IMG/VR virus record: IMGVR_UViG_3300042874_000097
Location: 1-20,839 of that record
Reading direction: 5' to 3' (one strand)
From: a virus
Length of the DNA: 20,839 bases
Shown in pieces: positions 1 through 7,042 of this stretch. The position numbers and the translations under genes were made by a program. Position 1 is the stretch's first letter. Every line of letters starts with the position of its first letter. Below the pieces are notes generated by a model, which worked only from the letters and a program-made list of their open reading frames with translations, had not been told where the DNA came from and ran no database searches.

Positions 1-1
1 T

Positions 2-928
2 CCGCTGTCGATCGAGAGCGGGGAGATCGCTTCTTCGCAGATGCTCAAACGTTGCCCCGGCGAGCCCGCGGACAACGGCTGGACGAAACAGATGCGCCTG
101 CGTTATTGGGCGATGAAACAGCACCGCGTTGAAGTTGAGCGCACGGTGACGATGTTTGAGCGCCTCGCTGCGCAGTCGATCGTTGAAGGTAAACAGGACG
201 CGATCCTTGATACCGCCGACGCCTCCCAACAGTACGATTTCAAACGCACCGCCGCGCATGCAATCACGCTCGGCACCGCGTGGACAACCGCCGCGACCGC
301 TACCCCGATCGGTGATCTTGACGATGCCGCCCGGATGGTACAGGCCGACGGCAACGTCCGCGCCGACCTCGCGGTCATGGGTACCGATGCGATCGCCGCG
401 TTTGTGAAAACCGCCGAAGTGCTCGCCCTCGCTGACAACAAAGGATACGAGATCCTCCGCGTCAACCTGGCGAACCCGGTGCCCGCGACTCATCAGTTCA
501 TGGTCGACGCGGGCTTTGTTCCGTGGGGACTCGTTCGGACGTACCGCGGCAACGCGCTATGGGTCTTCACGTACGACGGGCTTTATGAGACCGACGCCGG
601 CGTGATGACCGATATCCTCGAACCCGGAACCGTTGTTGTGGGATCCACACAGGCCCGTTGCGATCGTTGGTTCGGACCTTCCGAGCGCTTCGACGCTTCG
701 ATCCTCGGCATGGACACTTTCTATCGCGACGCTTTCGGCTTCGACGCTTCCGCCATGGCCATGCAGGCCAACGTCGGCGGCGCGACAGGAATTCTGGATC
801 CGCGTATGTTCTACTTCGCGGCATACCCGAACGTATCCGGCACCGTGATCCACACTGAAACACAGAGCGCCCCGATCTTCGCCACCGTGCACACCGATGC
901 ATGGGCCGTTATCGGTAACGCAGCGTAA
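2..928 (+). CDS. Major capsid protein, lambda gpE type (5' end outside window)
   Basis: This protein forms the icosahedral shell of the phage head. The reading frame is open from base 2, so the first ATG at 41 is probably internal and the true start lies upstream; 309 residues are visible, against 341 for lambda gpE. The C-terminal half follows the gpE pattern: a run ending in GTVVVGSTQAR matches the gpE stretch with NTMVLGNTQAR, and the final QSAPIFATVHTDAWAVI matches QSAPLMLLADPDEFVSV. These comparisons are from memory of the family, not from a search. The stop codon overlaps the strong Shine-Dalgarno of the next gene (AAGGAGG at 927-933). Gene order (capsid, small connectors, tail) agrees with this role. 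Confidence in the family is high; the N-terminus is unknown. Confidence 0.92.
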   Translation, partial: PLSIESGEIASSQMLKRCPGEPADNGWTKQMRLRYWAMKQHRVEVERTVTMFERLAAQSIVEGKQDAILDTADASQQYDFKRTAAHAITLGTAWTTAATATPIGDLDDAARMVQADGNVRADLAVMGTDAIAAFVKTAEVLALADNKGYEILRVNLANPVPATHQFMVDAGFVPWGLVRTYRGNALWVFTYDGLYETDAGVMTDILEPGTVVVGSTQARCDRWFGPSERFDASILGMDTFYRDAFGFDASAMAMQANVGGATGILDPRMFYFAAYPNVSGTVIHTETQSAPIFATVHTDAWAVIGNAA

Positions 929-939
929 GGAGGCCTCGC

Positions 940-1182
940 ATGAGTAATCTCGTATGGGCCAAACGTGGCCGCCTGAAGCTGGGACCGAACAACTTTGTCG
1001 ACATGGAGGTCGGCGACGAGATCCCCGGCGAGGTATTGTCGGTACTGGGTAACGCCGTTCCGCAGTTGGTCAAGGACGGTCAGATCAAAGATGTGTCGGA
1101 CGAGCTCGCGGAAGCCGCGAAACGCAAAGCCGAGGCGGTTGAGAAAGCCAAGAAAGCGATCGCGGAGAAGGTCAAGAAATGA
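940..1182 (+). CDS. Small protein of head-completion region, unknown function
   Basis: An 80-residue protein that I do not recognise. It starts at an ATG six bases after a strong AAGGAGG and ends in an ATGA overlap with the next gene, so it is very likely translated. The first 50 residues look globular (GRLKLGPNNFVDMEVGD, then a Leu/Val-rich stretch). The last 30 residues are almost only Ala, Lys and Glu and should form a charged helix. Its place directly after the capsid gene is where phages carry head-decoration, head-completion or connector proteins, but nothing in the sequence identifies which. The function is left open. Confidence 0.8.
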   Translation: MSNLVWAKRGRLKLGPNNFVDMEVGDEIPGEVLSVLGNAVPQLVKDGQIKDVSDELAEAAKRKAEAVEKAKKAIAEKVKK

Positions 1183-1316
1183 AACTCGAACCCGGACAGA
1201 CTGTGGTCATCGGTAAGCGGGTTTACAAGGGCGAGATCCCCGACGGCGTAGCAAAGAACGCGGGGATCAAACTGCCCGAGCCGAAGCCCTCACCGAAGGT
1301 CAAGGGCGAGAAATGA
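1179..1316 (+). CDS. 45-residue small protein, unknown function
   Basis: A very short gene that fills the gap between two clear genes. It starts at ATG 1179 (ATGA overlap with the preceding stop) and its TGA at 1314-1316 overlaps the ATG of the next gene at 1313, so it is translationally coupled on both sides. The protein begins MKLEPGQTVVIGKRVYKGEI and ends in a Lys/Pro-rich tail (EPKPSPKVKGEK). The short beta-rich start with a basic tail resembles small phage head-tail accessory proteins, but I recognise no family. The case that it is real rests on the double overlap and on the lack of any other coding explanation for the 130 bases. Confidence 0.72.
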   Translation: MKLEPGQTVVIGKRVYKGEIPDGVAKNAGIKLPEPKPSPKVKGEK

Positions 1317-1711
1317 TCAACTTACGCGCACGGGTTGAGCGTGACTTGTCCCGGACCCTTGAAGGGGAATTCGGGATGCAGGTTACCCTGATCGATCCGG
1401 CGACGGGCGCGAAGCAAACCGTGCGCGGTCAAGTGCTGTATTTTTCCATGGAGACTGACCCGGCCACGGGCATGCAGATCAAAGTTGAGAAACCATCTGC
1501 AACCGTGCGCCGGTCAGCTCTTACGATCGTTCCCGCACCGGGTGAACGTTGGGGCGTGCGCGTCCCCTCGTCTCCTGTTGAGGGCGCGGCGTTGGAAACG
1601 TACGTGACTGAGATCGGACCCCGTGACGGTAACAGCCTCGGGATGATTACGATGTACTTGACGAAAACCAAGCAGGCCCCTCCTCCTGCGGTGCCCCCGG
1701 TGACGCCGTGA
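1313..1711 (+). CDS. Head-tail connector/attachment protein candidate
   Basis: A 132-residue protein with alternating hydrophobic segments typical of a small beta-barrel. It contains a turn-rich start (TLIDPATGAKQTVRGQVLYF), a middle 'ATVRRSALTIVPAPGERWGVRVP' type segment (residues about 62-85) and a Pro-rich C-terminus. Stop-collar or head-tail joining proteins such as lambda gpFII are of similar size and have a similar layout: an adaptor strand, then a small barrel where a parameter-like strand is followed by a 'W.V..' strand. Position between the capsid gene and the tail terminator supports the role. The assignment is by position and size rather than a decisive motif. The start overlaps the previous stop (ATGA) and the stop overlaps the GTG of the next gene. 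Confidence 0.6.
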   Translation: MINLRARVERDLSRTLEGEFGMQVTLIDPATGAKQTVRGQVLYFSMETDPATGMQIKVEKPSATVRRSALTIVPAPGERWGVRVPSSPVEGAALETYVTEIGPRDGNSLGMITMYLTKTKQAPPPAVPPVTP

Positions 1712-2346
1712 CTATGATGTTTCGACAGGTCAAGGCGTCATTGGTCGCACTGCTGGAGGATAATTCTGGCGGACAGTTTCGAGTGTTCGGATCGCAACGA
1801 CAGGGGCAGAGCGCGGCGGAGTTTGTCGGCGCGGGTCGAGCCGTTCGAGTGTACTACTCGGGCGGGGATTTCCCGAAGTCGGCGGGTTCGTTGCGCGGCC
1901 CGGTTGATCACAGTTTACAGTTTACCCTGGAGCTGCTCGTTGTGGAGCCGTCCGAAGTGGATCTGTCTGTTCTGGAGAGTCCGACAGCTACACCGGCGCA
2001 GCGCGTGACCGCGCTCGCGGGGGGACGCCTCGCGGCCGATCGAGCGGATGATGCGTTTGACGAATTCGCGGAGCTGCTTTTTCAGATCATCATGGACGCA
2101 CGAAATCAGGATCTCGGGCTCGCTGACTACACGGTCGGCTCGCGTTGGATCCGCAGTGTGAACAAACGCGCGGTTGAACCGATCGGCGAGTATGTAATGC
2201 TCGCGGGTGAAATGAATCTGATCGGCAGCGTGGAGGAAACCGTGTCGGGCGTGGTGCCCGTAGCGGGTGAGATTATCAGTGGAGATATCACAATCAAAGA
2301 CGATCCCGCGCTGAATACCGGCGCTGAATCGAGCGTGGAGGTTTAA
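1708..2346 (+). CDS. Tail terminator / tail-completion protein candidate (Mu gp37-like by position)
   Basis: A 212-residue protein placed immediately before the tail sheath, the usual site of the protein that caps the tail tube and stops its growth. The best start is GTG 1708, which overlaps the preceding TGA (GTGA); ATG codons at 1714 and 1717 are alternatives. Visible features are an N-terminal helix (FRQVKASLVALLEDN), a glycine-rich stretch, a beta strand HSLQFTLELLVVEPSEVDL, an acidic helix DDAFDEFAELLFQIIMDARN and a late EYVMLAGEMNLIG strand. The order of helix, strands and central helix suits Mu-type terminators. There is no catalytic motif to check, so the call is mainly contextual. 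Confidence 0.6.
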   Translation: MTMMFRQVKASLVALLEDNSGGQFRVFGSQRQGQSAAEFVGAGRAVRVYYSGGDFPKSAGSLRGPVDHSLQFTLELLVVEPSEVDLSVLESPTATPAQRVTALAGGRLAADRADDAFDEFAELLFQIIMDARNQDLGLADYTVGSRWIRSVNKRAVEPIGEYVMLAGEMNLIGSVEETVSGVVPVAGEIISGDITIKDDPALNTGAESSVEV

Positions 2347-2348
2347 CG

Positions 2349-3893
2349 ATGGCACTGCCTGACAGCACAAGTTTAGCGCCCGTGGTGGCAACGTCGGTTC
2401 GGAACGTGCAGTTCCGGGCGGCTGCGGAAAACCTTCCGCGAAAAATCGGACTAATCGGATCGTACTTGCCGGCGATGACTGCGGTTGTCCCCGAGGTACC
2501 CGTTCAGATTTTGTCCCCTGCGGACGCGGGTTACAAATTCGGTTTCGGATCCATGCTGCACCGCATGGCGATCGCGGCAGCCCGTAAGGGTGGCCAGATC
2601 GAAACGTGGGTGACCCCGCAAGAAGAAGCGAGCGGCGCGGCCGCTGCGGCCGGGTCGGTTGTGGTATCCGTTACGACCGCCGTGGCGGGAACGATCCACC
2701 TGTACGTTAACGGGACAGATTATGTCCCCGTTGCGGTAACGGCGGGACAGACCCCCACCGCGATCGGCGACGCGGTTGTGGCGGCGTTGGCAGCGGCGAC
2801 CGACATCGGCCTGATCGGCGTCAACACGGCGGGGTCGGTCGCGGTCACGGCGAAGAACAAGGGCACCTACGGTAACTATCAGACGATCGCCGTTAACCTC
2901 GGCGTTGGCGAATCCCTCCCCGGCGGCGTGACCCTCGTGATCACCCAGCTCACGGCGGGCGCAACGGATCCGGACGTTGGCGACGCGATGACCGCGCTCG
3001 GCATCGGCGACAACCAGAACGAGCTCGGTATCACCGACCTGATCTGTGGCTACGCGCCGATCACGGCGACGCTCGACGACATCAGTGTTTACAACGGCGT
3101 TGGTGACACCAAGACGGGCAACTTCGCCCCGACGGTCGGGAGGCCTTTCCGCTCGCTGTTTGGCCACGTTGTCGCGGGTTCGGCGGGCTTCACCGCCGCT
3201 GCCGTTATCTCCGACGCAAGGCTTGACGACCGTACCAACGGATTGATCGCGGCCCCCGATTCCCTTTCGCACCCGGTGGAGCTGGCGTGTGAAGTCATGG
3301 GCGACATGGCCGCGTTGAATCAGGCCGACCCGGCGAAGGGCTACACCTCCCGCGCACTGTCCATCGAGACTGGCGACAACGGCGACCGCTGGACGGATGA
3401 TTATGCGACCCGTGACGCTGCGGTAAAACGTGGCATCAGCACCACGCGGATCCGCAACGGCGTGATCACCACGGACAAGGTAGTTTCGTTCTATCGCCCC
3501 TCTGGCGTGCCTGTAACGAGCAACGGCTATCGGTCAATGCGCAACATGTCGATCCTTCAGAATATTCTGTACAACCTGAATCTTCAGTTTGAGCAGACGG
3601 AATGGAAAGGGATCACGATCGTTGCCGACGTGGCGAAAGTAACGGACGCAACGGCGAAGCAAAACGTGCGCGATCTCGACAGTGTGAAAAACGTACTCAA
3701 CACCATGGCCGAAACCTTTGAAGGTAAGTCGTGGCTGTACAGTGCGAGCTACACGAAAAACAATTTGCAGGTCACACTCCGCCCCGGCGGTAACGGGTTC
3801 GACTATGTGTTCCCGGTGGTCCTGTCCGGCGAGGGTGACATCATGAACGGCGAAGTACAGTTCGACATCGCGTTGACTGTATTCACGGCGTAA
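2349..3893 (+). CDS. Contractile tail sheath protein (Mu gpL type)
   Basis: This is the subunit of the contractile sheath around the tail tube. It is 514 residues long, close to Mu gpL (495). The N-terminal part (LPRKIGLIGSYLPAM, then PVQILSPADAGYKFGFGSMLHRM) is typical of Mu-type sheaths: a tape-like strand followed by a region for inter-subunit contact. The middle has a beta-rich insertion (about residues 95-200). The C-terminal segment holds the conserved sheath core, including RDAAVKRGISTTRIRNGVI and a final strand (GEVQFDIALTVF) of the type that exchanges between neighbouring subunits. GGAGG at 2337-2341 lies seven bases before the ATG. With the tube gene next, it marks the virion as a myovirus. 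Confidence 0.93.
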   Translation: MALPDSTSLAPVVATSVRNVQFRAAAENLPRKIGLIGSYLPAMTAVVPEVPVQILSPADAGYKFGFGSMLHRMAIAAARKGGQIETWVTPQEEASGAAAAAGSVVVSVTTAVAGTIHLYVNGTDYVPVAVTAGQTPTAIGDAVVAALAAATDIGLIGVNTAGSVAVTAKNKGTYGNYQTIAVNLGVGESLPGGVTLVITQLTAGATDPDVGDAMTALGIGDNQNELGITDLICGYAPITATLDDISVYNGVGDTKTGNFAPTVGRPFRSLFGHVVAGSAGFTAAAVISDARLDDRTNGLIAAPDSLSHPVELACEVMGDMAALNQADPAKGYTSRALSIETGDNGDRWTDDYATRDAAVKRGISTTRIRNGVITTDKVVSFYRPSGVPVTSNGYRSMRNMSILQNILYNLNLQFEQTEWKGITIVADVAKVTDATAKQNVRDLDSVKNVLNTMAETFEGKSWLYSASYTKNNLQVTLRPGGNGFDYVFPVVLSGEGDIMNGEVQFDIALTVFTA

Positions 3894-3907
3894 CGGAGGG
3901 CTGAAGA

Positions 3908-4279
3908 ATGGCAACTGGAACACTGAGAAAATTTGTGGCCAAGGGGATCAGCTTCGACGTCGCCGCCGATGCCGACCTCGAGGAGACGATCACGCAGTTT
4001 GAAAACACGCTGATCGTCACGACCGGAAAGAGCGTGATCAAGCAGGAGAAACGCGCGCAGCAGGTGGGCGGTCTCGTGCTGATTACCAGCGGCGCTGACG
4101 CGGAGATCCTGCGGGACATCGCCGACAGCGGGCAGGAGATCTCCATGAGCTACACCAAACGCTCAGGGGACACCTACCGCTTGACGGGCACGTTCAACGT
4201 GGAGAACAACACGACCATGGAGTCGCGCACCTCGTTGATCCTGCTCCCCACGTCCGAAGTAACAGCAGTAATCGCCTGA
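3908..4279 (+). CDS. Tail tube protein (Mu gpM-like)
   Basis: A 123-residue protein expected to stack in rings as the inner tail tube. It directly follows the sheath gene, as in Mu where gpM (118 residues) follows gpL. The second half shows the alternating pattern seen in tube proteins: an acidic helix (SGADAEILRDIADSG), a strand EISMSYTKRSGDTYRLTGTFNVE and a final hydrophobic strand SRTSLILLP. GGAGGG at 3895-3900 sits seven bases before the start, which is as strong as the signals of the sheath and chaperone genes and agrees with high expression of a major structural protein. The family call rests on order, size and strand pattern; there is no single diagnostic motif. Confidence 0.72.
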   Translation: MATGTLRKFVAKGISFDVAADADLEETITQFENTLIVTTGKSVIKQEKRAQQVGGLVLITSGADAEILRDIADSGQEISMSYTKRSGDTYRLTGTFNVENNTTMESRTSLILLPTSEVTAVIA

Positions 4280-4303
4280 TAAATCCTGTAGGAGGGACAC
4301 ACC

Positions 4304-4720
4304 ATGGCAAGAGCAAACCCGATCAGTCGTGAAGCAGCGGAACAACAGTGGGAACGCTTCGCGGAGTTTTACGACATCGACCCTGAGTTCGTTCCGGTGG
4401 ATCACCGGGCGTCGTATGACATCCAGAAGGGGCACTTCATCAAAGCCGTTTGTCGCGGCCGTTTGGAAGTGTTTGACGACGCCGGCGGGGTGTCGCTGCG
4501 GCAACACCTGGAGCACCCGATCCGTGAGTTGAAAAGCGTCACGTACGGGACGCTCACGGCAACGGCCAAGCTGGAGATGGATAAGGGCAACGGCCGGCAC
4601 CAGATGATCCAGTACTTGCTCGCGTCGCTGTCGGGTGAACCGTTCGTGACCTTCACAAAATTCGTCGGCGTGGATCAGTCCACGGCGGAAGTGGTGGGAG
4701 CGCTTTTTTCCAATGTGTGA
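4304..4720 (+). CDS. Tail assembly chaperone, zero-frame product
   Basis: A 138-residue protein between the tube and the tape measure, the invariable place of the lambda G/T-type tail chaperones that bind the tape measure during assembly and are absent from the finished virion. The body contains VDHRASYDIQKGHFIKAVCRG, a strand-rich segment LKSVTYGTLTATAKLEM and a helix MIQYLLASLSG. GGAGGG at 4291-4296 is seven bases upstream of ATG 4304. The end carries a CTT TTT TCC run followed, a few codons later, by TGA at 4718-4720, and the -1 frame runs open from 4639 to 4893. A fraction of ribosomes probably shift to make a longer product of about 196 residues. Confidence 0.85.
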   Translation: MARANPISREAAEQQWERFAEFYDIDPEFVPVDHRASYDIQKGHFIKAVCRGRLEVFDDAGGVSLRQHLEHPIRELKSVTYGTLTATAKLEMDKGNGRHQMIQYLLASLSGEPFVTFTKFVGVDQSTAEVVGALFSNV

Positions 4721-4747
4721 CATCGATCGGCGGAATCCCGGTGTCAC
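4703..4747 (+). promoter_or_regulatory. Candidate programmed -1 ribosomal frameshift signal
   Basis: The zero-frame codons CTT TTT TCC contain a T6 run (4704-4709). Eight bases beyond the TTT codon, GTGACA (4717-4722) pairs perfectly with TGTCAC (4742-4747). Inside that stem, CGG (4728-4730) can pair with CCG (4738-4740). The zero-frame TGA lies in the 5' arm of the stem. Phe-tRNA on TTT (4706-4708) can re-pair with TTT at 4705-4707. The textbook heptamer TTTTTTC (4704-4710) is present but one base out of phase; the in-phase heptamer G CTT TTT lets only the A-site tRNA re-pair well. The signal is therefore non-canonical, though spacing and structure fit. Confidence 0.65.
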
Positions 4748-4893
4748 TGTGTGGGCGTGTCGAGTACTGGATGGGGACACTTTTTCTGAAAGGTGTAGAA
4801 CCCGACGGGATTGAAAAAATGGACTTCCACCGGCTGCGGTATTGGTCGGAGATATGGGAGCGACATTTAAAGGCGGCGAAACAGAATGCCTGA
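4708..4893 (+). CDS. -1 frameshift extension of the tail chaperone (gpGT-like)
   Basis: Read in the -1 frame from TTC 4708, this segment gives 61 residues (FQCVTSIGGIPVSLC at the start, a Trp-rich end with FHRLRYWSEIWERHL) and stops at TGA 4891-4893, overlapping the tape-measure ATG at 4886 by eight bases. It fills what would otherwise be a 165-base gap in a region with no other gap. The frame is closed upstream by TGA 4636-4638. Joined to the zero frame at the T6 run it adds to a product of about 196 residues, like lambda gpGT. An alternative is a separate 58-residue gene starting at GTG 4717, which overlaps the zero-frame TGA as GTGA; this start lacks a good ribosome-binding site. Confidence 0.75.
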   Translation, partial: FQCVTSIGGIPVSLCGRVEYWMGTLFLKGVEPDGIEKMDFHRLRYWSEIWERHLKAAKQNA

Positions 4894-7042
4894 GTTTGCA
4901 GTTTCGACAAAATACACCGCCGTCGACGGCCTGACATCTGCACACAACCGCATGGGTGCGAGCGCGACCCGTCTCGGCCGCACGATCAAGACATCGATGA
5001 ACGGAGCCGACGCCGCTATGGGTACCATGGGGCAGACGGCGAAGGGTGTATTCCTCGGCGGCGCCATGGTGTACGGCACGATGGCACTACAGCAGGGCGT
5101 TGCGGGGCTGGCGCGCGAGGTGCTCGATCTCGACAGCAACTTGACGCAGGCGGGCGCGAAGTTCGACGTGCCGATCAAACGTGGGACGGCGGCGTTCAAA
5201 GAGTTGGAACGGGTGGCCAAGGACGTCGGCGCGACAACACAATTCACGGCGGGGCAAGCGGCGCAGGGTTTGGACTTCCTCGCGATGGCGGGTTTTGATG
5301 CGGCGCAGGCAATGTCTGCGTTGCCGGGTTTGGCTGAATTGGCCACGGCGGCGAACATCGATCTCGGTCGTGCGTCCGACATGGCGGCGGATTCGCTCGG
5401 CGCGTTTGGTCTGATGACAAAAGATCCGACGGAACTGGCGAACAATCTGCAGCGCGTGTCGGACGTGTTCGCGAAGACGGCGAACATCTCCACGGTGAGT
5501 ATGGAGTCCCTTTATGAAACCATGCAGCAGGCGGGCCCGGTGTCCAAGACAGCGGGCGCGGACATCGAAACGTTCGCAGCGGCGGCGGGTATGCTCGGCA
5601 GCGCGGCGATCAAGGGTGGCGAAGCCGGAACCACGCTCAAAAACATTTTCTTGAAACTCGCGGGGCCAGTTCCGAAGGCGTCGGCGTTGCTGCAAAAGTT
5701 GGGCGTGAAGACGCAGGATAGCGCGGGCAACATGCGCGACATGTTCGACATTCTCGGCGATCTCAGTGTGGCCACGAAGGGCATGGGAACGGCGACGCGG
5801 TCGGCGGCGATGGACACCTTGTTCGGCAAGTACGCCGTAGCGGGGGCGAACGTCCTGCTCGACAAGGGCGGCGATGAGTTGAAGCGTTACCGTCAGATGA
5901 TGTACGAGGCCAAGGGCTCGACGAAATCAATGTCGGAAGAAATGCGCAAATCCTTGACCGTGCGTTTAGAGATCCTGAAATCGACACTGATGGACAAGGG
6001 CTTGAATATCATCAACGCGTTGACCGGAGGGAAAGACCCCGGCGCGACGTTGGACAAGATCACGAAGTGGGTATCCGAGATCGACGTGAACAAAGTGATC
6101 AGTATCGGTAAGAGCGTCGCGCAAGTAGCGGCGGGGTTCATGGCGTTCCGCGCGGCGTCCGGTGTTGTGGGTACGATCAGCAGCCTCGCGGCGGCGTTGC
6201 CGATGTTGGCCAATCCGGCGGGGATCGCCGCCGCGGCGATCGGCGGGATCGCCGCGGCGGCCATGGCGTCGGGCGTGCAGCTGTCCACCGTGACGGACAT
6301 TATAGAAGACGATTTCGGCCCGGCGGCGAGCGGTCTGCAAACGACGTTGAACGGTCTGGGCGACACGATCGGCGAAAACGAAGGCGGGATCCGCGGTCTC
6401 GTTACCGGCTTGATCTCGTTGGCGTCGTCGGTGTGGTCGCTCCCGTTGGACTATCTATCATGGGCGCTTGAGAAAGTGCGATTCGGTTTTGAAACGTGGC
6501 TCGCTGTAGTGGGTAAGGTCAGGTCGGTCGTGTTTGCCGTTGGCGGCGCGATCGGTTGGACGTTCGGCAAGTTGAGCGCGCTGGACAAACAGCTGCAGAC
6601 GTCAATTCCTTTGTACGGGAAATTCCGCGACGCGTTGAACTGGGTCGGTGGGAAACTGGCGTGGATCGGTCGCATCGTCGGCGAAAAATACAAATGGGTC
6701 TTTGATATGATTTGGGGCGGCGGCGCGGTATCGAGTGCGTTGAACGTCGCGACCGGAGGAGCCCTCGACGAAGCCCGGAGCAAGATGGCGCAGCAGGATT
6801 CTAAACGGGCCCTTGACGCCGGGTGGAACAGCGCAGCGGCGGCGGCATCGTCCGCCCCCGCGGGCGACTTCACCGGCAACCTCGGACAGTCTGGCACCCC
6901 TGCACCGATGGCGATCACAGCGCAGACACAGACCACGGTGAACCTGAATATCACTGGTCTACCGCAGGGCATGACCGCCACGGCGGAGACGCCGAACCGG
7001 ACAGCGCCGCCCGTTAACATGGCGCTCGCGGGTGCCCGATGA
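4886..7042 (+). CDS. Tail tape measure protein (TP901/PhageMin_Tail type)
   Basis: This protein sets tail length and is ejected with the DNA. It has 718 residues; at about 0.15 nm per residue this suggests a tail near 105-110 nm, which is an estimate. Residues about 65-340 match the phage minor tail/TP901 core: an LDSNLTQAGAKFDV segment, a GATTQFTAGQAAQGLDFLAMAGF type motif, then LPGLAELATAANIDLGRASD and the ISTVSMESLYETMQQAGP segment. A long hydrophobic Ala/Gly-rich stretch lies at about residues 410-465, as expected for a protein that may reach the inner membrane. The C-terminus is Ala/Pro/Thr-rich and low in complexity. The start overlaps the chaperone extension by eight bases and the stop overlaps the next ATG. 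Confidence 0.93.
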   Translation: MPEFAVSTKYTAVDGLTSAHNRMGASATRLGRTIKTSMNGADAAMGTMGQTAKGVFLGGAMVYGTMALQQGVAGLAREVLDLDSNLTQAGAKFDVPIKRGTAAFKELERVAKDVGATTQFTAGQAAQGLDFLAMAGFDAAQAMSALPGLAELATAANIDLGRASDMAADSLGAFGLMTKDPTELANNLQRVSDVFAKTANISTVSMESLYETMQQAGPVSKTAGADIETFAAAAGMLGSAAIKGGEAGTTLKNIFLKLAGPVPKASALLQKLGVKTQDSAGNMRDMFDILGDLSVATKGMGTATRSAAMDTLFGKYAVAGANVLLDKGGDELKRYRQMMYEAKGSTKSMSEEMRKSLTVRLEILKSTLMDKGLNIINALTGGKDPGATLDKITKWVSEIDVNKVISIGKSVAQVAAGFMAFRAASGVVGTISSLAAALPMLANPAGIAAAAIGGIAAAAMASGVQLSTVTDIIEDDFGPAASGLQTTLNGLGDTIGENEGGIRGLVTGLISLASSVWSLPLDYLSWALEKVRFGFETWLAVVGKVRSVVFAVGGAIGWTFGKLSALDKQLQTSIPLYGKFRDALNWVGGKLAWIGRIVGEKYKWVFDMIWGGGAVSSALNVATGGALDEARSKMAQQDSKRALDAGWNSAAAAASSAPAGDFTGNLGQSGTPAPMAITAQTQTTVNLNITGLPQGMTATAETPNRTAPPVNMALAGAR

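Noticed and set aside
4704-4710. TTTTTTC as a canonical -1 slippery heptamer
   Set aside because: In the zero frame the codons are CTT TTT TCC, so the heptamer is one base out of phase for tandem slippage. The T run is kept as the slip site, but not under the canonical mechanism.
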